This document shows, piece by piece, positions 32,338 through 40,298 of a stretch of 46,460 nucleotides of DNA; positions within the stretch are counted from its first letter, which is position 1; every line of letters begins with the position of its first letter. Made by a program: the position numbers and the translations under genes. The DNA lies in IMG/VR virus record IMGVR_UViG_3300033388_000677, positions 1-46,460 of that record; one strand, 5' to 3'. The notes under the pieces are model-generated. The model saw nothing but the letters and a program-made list of their open reading frames with translations. It made no database searches and was not told the origin of the DNA. The stretch is from a virus.

Positions 32338-35087
32338 TGCAATTAAGACCGTATCAATCAAAATTAAAAAGTGATGTTTACGAGGCATGGGACAGCGGCG
32401 TTAAAAATGTATTAGCCGTTAGCCCTACCGGTTCTGGCAAAACCGTTTTATTTTCCGATGTGATTAAAGAACATAACGGCGCGAGTTGTGCCATCGCACA
32501 TCGGCAAGAGCTTGTAACGCAAATATCGTTAGCACTTGCGCGCGACGGTGTACGACATAGAATTATCGGGCCTGATAAAGTAATCCGTCTAGCTAATCGT
32601 ATCCACATGGATGAACTCGGTAAATCATATTTTAACGCTAATGCACATGTTGCCGTTGCAGGTGTCGATACGTTGGTACGGCGGCGTAACGAATTATCGC
32701 ACTGGTTAAGTCGTGTTACGAAATGGGTGCAAGATGAATGTTTCCCTGCGGGTACGCTTGTCGATAATATACCGATAGAAAATATTAAAATCGGTGATTA
32801 TGTAACGGCTTTCGATGAAGAAAATAACACTTTTGAAAAACGTAAAGTAACTCGTTTATTTAAAAATCCAATGCCTAAAAACATGGTATCTTTACAAATA
32901 GGACACCATGTTTTAGAATGTACAAAAGGGCATCCGATTTATACTAAAAGGGGTTGGGTAGATGCGGGAAACATTACCGAAAAAGATTACGTGTACATGG
33001 TGCGACAAGCCGATAACGAAAACGAGCGAAGCACAACGGTACGGTTGGAGAAAGAAAGGTCGTATATTTTGTCAAAGAAAATGCGGCATGTCACATCGGG
33101 ACGCAAATCGCAAACCGAGAAAGAAACGAGAGTTACCGAAAGTGAAATGTACGCAATGCGAAAAAGTGGCAGATTTAACAGGTCGTCGATACAACTATTA
33201 CAAACAAACGGGTCGAGCCTATTGTGGGAAAGAATGTTCGGACAACTACCGCTCGAAAGTATCATCGGAAACCATGACCAAAACAAACAAGAAATATGCT
33301 TCGGAACGAATGAAGAAAAACAACCCAATGCGGAACGAGGAAACACGCGCGAAGGTTTCAAATACATTAAAACGGATCGGACATGCTCCAAAAATACGAG
33401 GCGGGAACGGACAACCACCAACGAAAGCGGAATTACAGTTAAACAGTTTATTCGGGGCGCTAGGGTTCGAACTTCAAACCATTGTACGAACGGGTTTGAC
33501 AAATCAAGGTTACCCAAATCATTACAAAATAGATTGCGGAAACAAACATTTAAAAATAGCAATCGAAGCGGACGGAAATTCGCACGGGTTAATAAGTCGA
33601 CGCGAACAAGATGCGAAGAAAGACAATTTTTTAACTGGCAACGGGTGGGTAGTGTTTCGATTTTCAAACACTGTGATATTGAACAATCCGGACGAAGTTT
33701 GCAAAATGGTTATGTCTACAATATTGAAGTTGAAGGATTGCACACCTATATAGCTAATGGAATCGTTGTCCATAATTGTCACCACGTATTAATAAAAAAT
33801 AAATGGGGTAAGGCGGTCGACATGTTCCCGAATGCTATCGGGTTAGGTGTAACAGCAACGCCAACACGCGCCGACGGTGCCGGGTTGGGATCATGGTGCG
33901 GTGGTGTATTCGATGAAATGATCGAAGGTCCGCAAATGCGAACGTTAATCGAAATGGGATACCTTACCGATTATCGTGTATTCGCACCACCGTCCGACAT
34001 TGATTTAACAAACGTAAACATAACGGCGAGCGGTGATTATTCACCCGCACCGCTAAAAAAAGCTGTGCAAAAATCGCACGTTATAGGCGATGTTGTAAAA
34101 CATTATTTACGAATCGCACCGGGTAAACTCGGTATTACTTTCGCAACCGACGTCGAAACCGCAACCGATATCGCACGCGAATTTAATCGCGCCGGTGTAC
34201 CTGCGGAAGTTGTACACGCTGGTACATTAGATACCGATAGAGTTGATATAATAAAACGATTTAAAAACCGTGAATTATTACAACTCGTTAACGTCGATTT
34301 ATTCGGCGAGGGTTTTGATTTACCCGCAATCGAAGTCGTTAGCATGGCGCGACCTACACAAAGTTATAGTTTATTTGTTCAACAATTCGGGCGCGCACTT
34401 CGTTTAATGATATCGAAAATATTATCCGGTGCATGGGATACATATACCGACGCGCAACGCCGCGCATTTATTGCGGAAAGCTCTAAACCACACGCAATAA
34501 TAATCGACCATGTCGGAAACGTACACCGTCATAACTTACCTGATAAACCGCAAGTGTGGACGCTAGACGGTGGTAAACGTAACAAGAAATTAAACACCGA
34601 CGAAATACCGACTAAAACTTGTGTTAACCCGGAATGTTTATCGGTATACGAAGCGATTAAAAATAAATGTCCGTATTGCGGAACGAAACCGGTACCCGCC
34701 GGGCGCGCCTCGATTGAATTTGTCGACGGTGATTTATTAGAACTTGACCCGGAAACACTCGCAGAAATGCGCGGGGAAATTGCCGAAGTCGATAAAGATA
34801 AAGAACTCGCGCGAGTTGATGCAAAAAATAAATATATGCCGAAGGTCGGCGAATACGCGCACGTTAATCGACATGTCGAACGTCAAGAAATGCAAACGGC
34901 GTTACGTGAATCAATTAAATGGTGGGGTGCGTACCAACGACAATTAGACCGCGACGATTCCGAAAGTTATCGACGTTTTTATTTTAGATTTGGTATCGAT
35001 ATATTAACCGCACAATCATTAAATAAAAAAGACGCGTTAGTATTAGCAGAAAAAATAAATATACATTTAGGAGAGTTAGCGATATGA
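32337..35087 (+). CDS. SF2 DNA helicase (DECH box), interrupted by an intein
   Basis: 916 aa as translated, about 570 aa after splicing. Extein motifs: RPYQ near residue 5, Walker A SPTGSGKT (29-36), motif II DE|CHH split by the intein after Glu134, motif III GVTATPTR, and motif VI QQFGRALRL. A zinc ribbon (CVNPEC ... CPYCG) and a C-terminal helical region follow. The layout resembles XPB/RadD-like COG1061 helicases of phages. It cannot be active before splicing, because the ATPase site is divided. It overlaps the Hfq-like gene upstream and a 34-aa gene downstream. Confidence 0.93.
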   Translation: MQLRPYQSKLKSDVYEAWDSGVKNVLAVSPTGSGKTVLFSDVIKEHNGASCAIAHRQELVTQISLALARDGVRHRIIGPDKVIRLANRIHMDELGKSYFNANAHVAVAGVDTLVRRRNELSHWLSRVTKWVQDECFPAGTLVDNIPIENIKIGDYVTAFDEENNTFEKRKVTRLFKNPMPKNMVSLQIGHHVLECTKGHPIYTKRGWVDAGNITEKDYVYMVRQADNENERSTTVRLEKERSYILSKKMRHVTSGRKSQTEKETRVTESEMYAMRKSGRFNRSSIQLLQTNGSSLLWERMFGQLPLESIIGNHDQNKQEICFGTNEEKQPNAERGNTREGFKYIKTDRTCSKNTRRERTTTNESGITVKQFIRGARVRTSNHCTNGFDKSRLPKSLQNRLRKQTFKNSNRSGRKFARVNKSTRTRCEERQFFNWQRVGSVSIFKHCDIEQSGRSLQNGYVYNIEVEGLHTYIANGIVVHNCHHVLIKNKWGKAVDMFPNAIGLGVTATPTRADGAGLGSWCGGVFDEMIEGPQMRTLIEMGYLTDYRVFAPPSDIDLTNVNITASGDYSPAPLKKAVQKSHVIGDVVKHYLRIAPGKLGITFATDVETATDIAREFNRAGVPAEVVHAGTLDTDRVDIIKRFKNRELLQLVNVDLFGEGFDLPAIEVVSMARPTQSYSLFVQQFGRALRLMISKILSGAWDTYTDAQRRAFIAESSKPHAIIIDHVGNVHRHNLPDKPQVWTLDGGKRNKKLNTDEIPTKTCVNPECLSVYEAIKNKCPYCGTKPVPAGRASIEFVDGDLLELDPETLAEMRGEIAEVDKDKELARVDAKNKYMPKVGEYAHVNRHVERQEMQTALRESIKWWGAYQRQLDRDDSESYRRFYFRFGIDILTAQSLNKKDALVLAEKINIHLGELAI
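32739..33776 (+). mobile_element. Intein (Hint domain) in helicase motif II
   Basis: 346 aa, Cys135 to Asn480 of the helicase. Block A is CFPAGTLVDN followed by IKIGDYV. Block B is CTKGHPIYTKRGW with the TxxH histidine. Block F is VYNIEVEGLHTYIANG. Block G is VVHN followed by Cys+1. All residues for class 1 splicing are present (Cys1, penultimate His, Asn, Cys+1). There is no LAGLIDADG domain in this frame. The roughly 235 residues between blocks B and F are an Arg/Ser/Thr/Asn-rich stretch of low plausibility as a fold, and are the shadow of a nuclease gene in another frame. Confidence 0.93.
32962..33753 (+). CDS. EDxHD (Vsr-like) homing endonuclease encoded out of frame inside the intein
   Basis: 263 aa, with AGGGG about 8 bases before ATG 32962. 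Two zinc-finger-like units come first (CTWC ... CQRKC; CTQC ... CGKEC). A NUMOD-like DNA-binding stretch follows (NNPMRNEETRAKVSNTLKRI, then GGNGQPPTKAE). The nuclease core has Glu in TKAEL, Asp in HYKIDCG, IEADGNSH with its His, and Asp in REQDAKKD, which fits the EDxHD pattern. The product would cut intein-less helicase genes and so spread the intein. It starts within intein block B and stops inside block F, so both ends are dual-coding. Composition as a protein is far better here than in the intein frame. Confidence 0.9.
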   Translation: MRETLPKKITCTWCDKPITKTSEAQRYGWRKKGRIFCQRKCGMSHRDANRKPRKKRELPKVKCTQCEKVADLTGRRYNYYKQTGRAYCGKECSDNYRSKVSSETMTKTNKKYASERMKKNNPMRNEETRAKVSNTLKRIGHAPKIRGGNGQPPTKAELQLNSLFGALGFELQTIVRTGLTNQGYPNHYKIDCGNKHLKIAIEADGNSHGLISRREQDAKKDNFLTGNGWVVFRFSNTVILNNPDEVCKMVMSTILKLKDCTPI

Positions 35088-35188
35088 AATTATTTACAAG
35101 TACGTTAACTTGGCTTAGTGATGCAAAACCGGAACCGATAACGAGAGCAGAATTTAAACGAATTTATCCTGATTTTTTATTAAATTAA
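35084..35188 (+). CDS. 34-aa small protein
   Basis: ATG 35084 overlaps the helicase stop (ATGA) and has AGGAG upstream within the helicase gene. The product MKLFTSTLTWLSDAKPEPIT ends in RAEFKRIYPDFLLN. Good ribosome site and coupling support translation. Function unknown. Confidence 0.55.
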   Translation: MKLFTSTLTWLSDAKPEPITRAEFKRIYPDFLLN

Positions 35189-35190
35189 TT

Positions 35191-35253
35191 ATGAAATTAA
35201 AAGTAAACGAATCAATCGAATCAGATTTTAGAATAATAACGAGGGTTAATTAA
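35191..35253 (+). CDS. Possible 20-aa leader peptide
   Basis: A short frame (MKLKVNESIE, SDFRIITRVN) fills the gap before the VRR-NUC gene, but no clear Shine-Dalgarno precedes it. It may only be the spacer carrying the GAGGG of the next gene. Confidence 0.25.
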   Translation: MKLKVNESIESDFRIITRVN

Positions 35254-35255
35254 TT

Positions 35256-35738
35256 ATGAACCTTAACGAATGGGCCACACGGTGGCAAATACCGCGCGAA
35301 GCGGTCGAGGATTTACGACGACAATTCGGCACGATTAATACCGACCCACAATCGCAACCCGACGACGAAGGTAGCGAAGGCGGGGCGCAATCAATGATAC
35401 GTTTAGAAGCGAGTAAAAAAGGTTTGCGATTGTGGCGTAATAACGTTGGTGTTGCATATAACGAAGACGGTGTCCGATGCTTACGTTACGGTTTGGCTAA
35501 CGACTCTAAACAATTAAACGAGATTGTAAAATCGTCGGACTTAATCGGTATACGTAAAATTAAAATTACCCCGGACATGGTCGGTAATGTTATCGGGCAA
35601 TTTGTCGCGCGGGAAGTTAAAACGCCGGGGTGGGTTTATAAAGAAACGAAACGAGAAAAAGCACAATTAACATTTTTAGAATTAATAGCGGCATACGGTG
35701 GCGACGCCGGGTTCGCAACTGGCGAGGGTACATTATGA
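35256..35738 (+). CDS. VRR-NUC domain nuclease
   Basis: 160 aa. The nuclease domain spans about 45-150: RLEASKKGLRLWRNNVGV, then DLIGI with the Asp, FVAREVKTPGW with the ExK pair, and KAQLTFLELIAAYGG with the Gln helix. These are the marks of the VRR-NUC branch of PD-(D/E)XK enzymes, which in phages act on branched or flap DNA. It stands next to the helicase, and its end overlaps the next gene by 4 bases. Confidence 0.87.
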   Translation: MNLNEWATRWQIPREAVEDLRRQFGTINTDPQSQPDDEGSEGGAQSMIRLEASKKGLRLWRNNVGVAYNEDGVRCLRYGLANDSKQLNEIVKSSDLIGIRKIKITPDMVGNVIGQFVAREVKTPGWVYKETKREKAQLTFLELIAAYGGDAGFATGEGTL

Positions 35739-35923
35739 AATATTTGAAATGGTTTTATAGCATGTTTAGTGTTAATAAATTGGTGGAAGTTATTACCGCG
35801 ACATTATTAATTGTATTCGGTATAGCGTTAATAAATGAAGTTGAGCCTTTAACATTGGTTGATATCATAGGTATATTTTTAATTAATGCGGGATACATGT
35901 TTATAGATAGGGGTGCGAAATGA
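35735..35923 (+). CDS. Small protein with two membrane segments
   Basis: 62 aa. Hydrophobic segments at about 18-34 (LVEVITATLLIVFGIAL) and 40-56 (LVDIIGIFLINAGYMFI). It overlaps both neighbours by 4 bases, so it is translated in a chain. Role unknown. Confidence 0.68.
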   Translation: MKYLKWFYSMFSVNKLVEVITATLLIVFGIALINEVEPLTLVDIIGIFLINAGYMFIDRGAK

Positions 35924-36144
35924 ACCGACAACCAATACTAGCAACACCCTTTAACGGGCAAACGTTACAAACAACCGGACCCGGTGCGGATAGCGGGTTC
36001 CCCAATCTCGACGCGGTAATCGCCGCTATGGGACCCGACCATTTAACCCGGACGCCGCGCCTTGTGGTTTATGGTGACGATATTAACCGGGTTGTATTTA
36101 GCGATTTAACATTCCATGTTGACCGCGCAAACAATAACGGTTAG
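35920..36144 (+). CDS. Hypothetical protein
   Basis: 74 aa, ATG overlapping the previous stop, with AGGGGTG before it. Begins MNRQPILATPFNGQTLQTTG and ends with beta-like RLVVYGDDINRVVFSDLTFH. No family or motif recognised. It is followed by the tRNA-like element. Confidence 0.65.
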   Translation: MNRQPILATPFNGQTLQTTGPGADSGFPNLDAVIAAMGPDHLTRTPRLVVYGDDINRVVFSDLTFHVDRANNNG

Positions 36145-36159
36145 TATCGGTTAGAATAT

Positions 36160-36282
36160 GGTGTCGTAGCTCAATTGGTAGAGCAGTAGACCGTTAGTGG
36201 TTCGAATCCTCAATCTTAATAGATATTCGGCTTAACTTGTGTGTTCGTCGGTTGCGGGTTCGAATCCCGCCGACACCCACCA
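36160..36282 (+). tRNA. tRNA-like element with abnormal centre, possibly degenerate
   Basis: A perfect 7-bp acceptor stem (GGTGTCG 36160-36166 with CGACACC 36271-36277), bases T8 A9, a D-arm (GCTC, AATTGGTA, GAGC) and a perfect T-arm (GCGGG, TTCGAAT, CCCGC), then CACCA. Between the D- and T-arms lie 69 bases instead of about 23, with no clean 5-bp anticodon stem. A second T-loop-like copy (GGTTCGAATCC at 36199-36209 and again at 36257-36267) suggests an insertion or a fusion of two tRNA genes. TTGTGTG near 36234-36240 could be a His-like loop, but no amino acid can be assigned safely. Confidence 0.55.
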
Positions 36283-36303
36283 AATTTAAAAACAGGTAAA
36301 ACT

Positions 36304-36804
36304 ATGAAACAACACGTAAAACAGTTAGCTATCGATATGGCAAACGCTAACGGGCTGATTAATCTAACGCGCTTCGATCTATGCAAGCGCGCAGGGATAC
36401 CGGAAGGCTCATTCCCTCACGTTATGGGTTGCACCTTTACAGAATTCGTATCACAATTAAAACCGGAAATCGTTAATAGCGGTAACCACGCGGTTAGTAA
36501 ACGTCGCGCAAATCCTGAATTACGCAAAGAATATATATTAAACGCCGCGTTAATTGTCGCAAAAACTAAAGGTTATAATAAATTAACAAAACCGGCAATA
36601 GCAGAAAACGCGGGCACGTCCGTTAGTTTAGTCGGTTATTATTTTCCTACAATGCCGCAATTGAAACGGGCAGTTATGCGCGCGGCTATCGCGCAGGGAA
36701 TTATCGAAATTATTGCGAACGGTTTAGCTAACAAAGATCAACATGCACTTAAAGCGCCGAAAGCACTAAAAACACAAGCGGCACAATTAATCGCTAATTT
36801 ATAA
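36304..36804 (+). CDS. DNA-binding protein with two HTH-like units, one TetR-like
   Basis: 166 aa from ATG 36304, which follows AGGTAAA; the longer frame from 36241 lies in the tRNA-like element. The N-terminal unit is LTRFDLCKRAGIPEGSFPHV. The second (EYILNAALIVAKTKGYNKLT, then AENAGTSVSLVGYYFPT) is very like a TetR DNA-binding head. A TetR ligand domain is missing. A probable regulator of the rightward early genes or of replication. Confidence 0.72.
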   Translation: MKQHVKQLAIDMANANGLINLTRFDLCKRAGIPEGSFPHVMGCTFTEFVSQLKPEIVNSGNHAVSKRRANPELRKEYILNAALIVAKTKGYNKLTKPAIAENAGTSVSLVGYYFPTMPQLKRAVMRAAIAQGIIEIIANGLANKDQHALKAPKALKTQAAQLIANL

Positions 36805-36818
36805 TAGGTGAGAATAAA

Positions 36819-37154
36819 ATGAAAAGACGTAATTTTTTAAAGTTGGCAATTGCTGCCGTATTAGTACCTGCAACGGTAATTAGTAAAACCGCAATTCAAA
36901 AACTTAATCGTAACAGTGTTTATGGTGATTTTGGTAAACCTATAAGCTTAATTCACCCAAACGGAAAAGAACTAACCGCCGGTGAGATTGCACCCGGTCA
37001 ATTGGTCGAAGTTAAATACAACGGTAAAGAATTTATAGTGAATAAAACACCTAAAAAATATACATGGGACCCCGGACAGCGCGAAGAATATATCGATTTT
37101 GCAGTATGGGAAAGAGCGGTAAAACAATCGTCGTCCGAAATGCTTAATTCATAA
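36819..37154 (+). CDS. Exported protein with twin-arginine (Tat) signal
   Basis: 111 aa. The start MKRRNFLKLAIAAVLVPATV has the RRxFLK Tat motif followed by a weakly hydrophobic stretch. The mature part (about 85 aa) is beta-like (GQLVEVKYNGKEFIVNKTPK). Tat substrates are exported folded, so the product would act in the periplasm, perhaps in superinfection exclusion; this is inference. It lies 20 bases before the primase gene. Confidence 0.65.
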   Translation: MKRRNFLKLAIAAVLVPATVISKTAIQKLNRNSVYGDFGKPISLIHPNGKELTAGEIAPGQLVEVKYNGKEFIVNKTPKKYTWDPGQREEYIDFAVWERAVKQSSSEMLNS

Positions 37155-37174
37155 AATTATTAAAGGTTCTTAGT

Positions 37175-39817
37175 ATGCAATCATTACCCGCAGCACTAGC
37201 CGCGTTTGATAATTATCGTCAATTCATTTTATATAAATTAGTACCTAGTCGAAAAACACCCAGTAAAATGGATAAACTACCGGTTGACCATCGGACGTTA
37301 CAAGTTTTTATAAAAGATAGTAACTGGCAAGACGATCCGACCGCGTGGGTAGACTCACAAACCGCGATTAATTTATGCGCTTTATGTGGTCCCGAATACG
37401 GTGTCGGTTTTTTCTTTACGGCAAACGATCCGTTTTTTTTCGTTGATATTGATAAATGTCGAGTCGATGAAAATTCCCCGTGGTCGGATACGGCTAACGC
37501 GGTATTAAGTTATTTTCCCGGTGCGGCGGTTGAGGTATCACAATCGGGAACGGGGATTCATATCTTCGGAATGGGTAACTCCCCGGCGCATGGTTGTAAA
37601 CATGACGCATTAGGTATCGAATTTTATACAGAGCGCCGCTTCGTAGCGTTAACCGGTACGGATATTATCGGCGATGCGGGTACGGTGCATAACGAATGGT
37701 TGCCTAATTTCGTAACGAATTACATACCGCCTAAAATTGCACATAGCCCCGAACAATGGACTACCGGGCCGGTACCCGAATGGAACGGCCCCGAAGACGA
37801 TGATGAACTAATACATAAAGCATTAAATTCATCAAGTGCTGCGAGTACGTTCGGCACCCGCGCATCATTTCGGGATTTATGGGAATGTAACGTCGAAGTT
37901 TTACCGGATTTTTATCCGCCAAATGAAACCGATACCGGCGAATATGACGAATCTAACGCTGACATGGCGTTAATTCAACACCTCGCATTTTATACAGGTA
38001 AAGATTGCGAACGAATTTTACGGATAATGTGGCAATCGGGATTAGTGCGCGATAAGTGGACGCACCATAAAAATTATTTACGCATATCGATTACCCGATC
38101 CGTTAGTTTACAGAATTCGGTATATGGCACTCAATTAGCCGACGTCGATAAAACACTCGTTAACGAATTCGACGCCCCGGCGTTAAAAGGTTCACCGAAA
38201 CAAAAACTATACGCCGAGAATATCCGCGCACAAAAATTAATTGATTGTATGGGCGACGTTGATACAATAGAAAAATTAACGGCACGTCGAGGCCGGGTAG
38301 TCGAGGCCGGTTTTTGGATGGATAATTCCAACAAGACACCCGAACAATTAATCGAAGTAATCACACTGGTTGAAAATGCAAGTAGTCCGCTCGGTACCGA
38401 AGACGAACCCGAATTTTTAACGGGGTTACAATTTTTACACCGGGACCAACAAATCGAACATTTCGCTGGGTGCGTGTATGTTCAGGACTTACATAAAATA
38501 TTTACACCTGACGGATCGTTCCTGAAATCTGAACAATTTAACGCCACATACGGCGGTTATACATTCGCAATGGATGATAGCGGCAAGAAAGAAACCCGCA
38601 AAGCATGGGACGCATTTACCGAGTCGCAACTCGTTCGTTACCGTAAATCGTCGACGACTTGTTTTAGACCGGATTTAACGCCGGGCGCATTTGTGGATAT
38701 CGAAGGTAAAATCGCCGTTAATATATACGTCCCGGTCAAAACTAAGCGGGTACACGGCGACGTAACCCCGTTTATTACACATCTACATAAGATATTACCG
38801 AATGAGTCGGACAGGGCTATTTTTTTGGCTTATATGGCGTCGTGTATTCAGTACAAAGGAATTAAATTTCAGTGGGCACCGGTACTGCAAGGTGTACAGG
38901 GTAACGGTAAAACATTATTTACCCGGTGCGTTGGTTTCGCTATCGGTGAGAAATACACCCATAAACCCCGTGCCGAACAAATCACCGAAAAATATAACGA
39001 ATTTTTATATAAAACATTGTTTATCGGCGTCGAGGATATCTACGTCCCGGACCATAAAATAAACATGATCGAAATATTAAAACCGATGATTACCGACGAC
39101 CGACAAGAAATTCGCGGTATGGGTATTGCGGGCACGATGAAAACGGTTTGTTGTAATTTCATGTTTAACAGTAATCACAAAGATGCAATACGATTAACCC
39201 GTAACGACCGTCGATATGCTGTATTTTATGCGGCACAACAAAACTACATGGATTTAGAACGCGACGGTATGAACGGTGACTACTTCCCGAATTTATACAA
39301 ATGGTTAAAAAACGAAAACGGTTACGCAATGGTCGCGGAATATCTCGAAAATTATGCGATACCCGCTAATTTAAACCCCGCTACGGATTGCCACCGGGCA
39401 CCGACGACGTCAAGCACTAACGACGCGATTACGGCTTCCCTTGGTGGCGTAGAACAAGAAATAATAGAAGCAATCGAACAAGGTCGGGCCGGTTTTTCCG
39501 GGGGTTGGATATCATCGATAGCAATCGAACATTTATTACATGACATGGGTATGAAGCGATCAATACCGCAAAATAAACGTAAATCAATGTTAAATGACAT
39601 GGGTTACGAATGGCACCCTGCATTAACGAACGGTCGCGTAAATAATCATATAATGTGCGATCAAGGTAAACCGAAATTATATTTAAAAACCGGACATGTG
39701 GCGTTAAACCTACAAACGGCGGCGGAAGTTGCGAAGGCATACGAAACCGCACAAAACGGGCAGGTAGTAACCGGACACGGTGGTCGTGACGGTAGCGTAT
39801 TTAGACAACCTCATTAG
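37175..39817 (+). CDS. Primase-polymerase / SF3 helicase (D5-like)
   Basis: 880 aa. The N-terminal 180 residues form a primase-polymerase: VGFFFTANDPFFFVDIDKCR with the catalytic Asp pair, VEVSQSGTGIHIFG, and an RRFVALTGT strand. A linker of about 300 residues follows. The C-terminal helicase has Walker A LQGVQGNGKTLF (about 570), Walker B FIGVEDIYVP, and a sensor-type NFMFNSNH. A small DNA-binding domain ends the protein. It would open the origin and make primers for the family B polymerase. Repeats just downstream may mark the origin or its control. Confidence 0.9.
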   Translation: MQSLPAALAAFDNYRQFILYKLVPSRKTPSKMDKLPVDHRTLQVFIKDSNWQDDPTAWVDSQTAINLCALCGPEYGVGFFFTANDPFFFVDIDKCRVDENSPWSDTANAVLSYFPGAAVEVSQSGTGIHIFGMGNSPAHGCKHDALGIEFYTERRFVALTGTDIIGDAGTVHNEWLPNFVTNYIPPKIAHSPEQWTTGPVPEWNGPEDDDELIHKALNSSSAASTFGTRASFRDLWECNVEVLPDFYPPNETDTGEYDESNADMALIQHLAFYTGKDCERILRIMWQSGLVRDKWTHHKNYLRISITRSVSLQNSVYGTQLADVDKTLVNEFDAPALKGSPKQKLYAENIRAQKLIDCMGDVDTIEKLTARRGRVVEAGFWMDNSNKTPEQLIEVITLVENASSPLGTEDEPEFLTGLQFLHRDQQIEHFAGCVYVQDLHKIFTPDGSFLKSEQFNATYGGYTFAMDDSGKKETRKAWDAFTESQLVRYRKSSTTCFRPDLTPGAFVDIEGKIAVNIYVPVKTKRVHGDVTPFITHLHKILPNESDRAIFLAYMASCIQYKGIKFQWAPVLQGVQGNGKTLFTRCVGFAIGEKYTHKPRAEQITEKYNEFLYKTLFIGVEDIYVPDHKINMIEILKPMITDDRQEIRGMGIAGTMKTVCCNFMFNSNHKDAIRLTRNDRRYAVFYAAQQNYMDLERDGMNGDYFPNLYKWLKNENGYAMVAEYLENYAIPANLNPATDCHRAPTTSSTNDAITASLGGVEQEIIEAIEQGRAGFSGGWISSIAIEHLLHDMGMKRSIPQNKRKSMLNDMGYEWHPALTNGRVNNHIMCDQGKPKLYLKTGHVALNLQTAAEVAKAYETAQNGQVVTGHGGRDGSVFRQPH

Positions 39818-39828
39818 GAATTAAAACA

Positions 39829-40104
39829 ATGGATATAAACGAAAAAACATTACGTAAACAAATATTAGCAGGTAACGGTTCCGATATACGCGCGTTATTG
39901 CTAACAAAACAACAAAGATATCTTGTATATCATATTCGTAAACAAGGTAACGTAACGACGGTGGAAATTGCAAAGCATAAAGGCGTAAGCGTACAAAATG
40001 CGTCGAGCAAATTACAAAAATTATACTTAAAAGGTTATTTAAAACGCGACGCGTTAACGGCGGATAGCGGCGGCATAAAATATGTATATAAAGTTAACAC
40101 CTAA
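39829..40104 (+). CDS. Winged-helix DNA-binding protein (MarR-like)
   Basis: 91 aa. LTKQQRYLVYHIRKQGNVT, then TVEIAKHKGVSVQNASSKLQ is a helix-turn-helix of the MarR/winged type, followed by LYLKGYLKR and a hairpin ending KYVYKVNT. Its last codons contain the first of four 13-bp operator-like sites, so it may regulate itself. Confidence 0.75.
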   Translation: MDINEKTLRKQILAGNGSDIRALLLTKQQRYLVYHIRKQGNVTTVEIAKHKGVSVQNASSKLQKLYLKGYLKRDALTADSGGIKYVYKVNT

Positions 40105-40105
40105 C
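40093..40105 (+). promoter_or_regulatory. Operator-like site 1 (GTTAACACCTAAC)
   Basis: A 13-bp site overlapping the stop of the winged-helix gene. The identical sequence occurs inverted at 41419-41431, and a one-base variant at 40128-40140 and 40234-40246. Confidence 0.6.
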
Positions 40106-40110
40106 CGACT

Positions 40111-40147
40111 AACGGTACTAGACAATCGTTAACCCCTAACGTATTAT
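40111..40147 (+). promoter_or_regulatory. Promoter-operator element 1
   Basis: AACGGTACTAGAC (40111-40123) carries a -35-like TAGACA (40119-40124). A 17-base spacer contains the inverted repeat CGTTA-ACCCC-TAACG (40127-40141). A -10 TATTAT follows at 40142-40147 (5 of 6). The operator-like site inside the spacer would block polymerase when occupied. Confidence 0.65.
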
Positions 40148-40216
40148 TAGTTTTAAGGGGTACGCGATAGCGAGAGCCAACCGAGCGCGACATAGAATTA
40201 TTAACCGTTATCATTC
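40148..40216. other. Short non-coding stretch between two promoter-operator elements
   Basis: No gene. It holds AAGGGGT, which can pair with ACCCCT of element 1 across about 18 bases and so may attenuate that promoter's transcript. It includes a purine-rich GCGAGAGCCAACCGAGCG segment. Confidence 0.35.
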
Positions 40217-40257
40217 GACGAACGGTACTAGACGTTAACCCCTAACGTTGCTATTAT
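40217..40257 (+). promoter_or_regulatory. Promoter-operator element 2
   Basis: The same AACGGTACTAGAC (40221-40233) with TAGACG (40229-40234) as -35, a 17-base spacer carrying CGTTAACCCCTAACG (40233-40247), and TATTAT at 40252-40257. It would drive the 72-aa gene and the methyltransferase. Its first 21 bases (40217-40237) recur exactly at 41402-41422. Confidence 0.68.
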
Positions 40258-40298
40258 TACTCCACGTTAAACGGACAACAACAAACGGATTAAATAAC

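Noticed and set aside
32987-33667. 226-aa minus-strand reading frame opposite the intein
   Set aside because: It lies opposite the nuclease and intein frames, its residues are Leu/Phe/Arg/Cys-rich without any motif, and openness follows from the sparse stop codons on the complementary strand of this region. No good ribosome site was seen.
36257-36282. Integration site (attP) in a tRNA 3' end
   Set aside because: There is no integrase or excisionase in the window, and the element also has a matching 5' acceptor half, unlike an attP fragment.
36241-36303. Longer start for the HTH protein inside the tRNA-like element
   Set aside because: GTG 36241 has no ribosome site and would read through the T-arm; ATG 36304 follows AGGTAAA.
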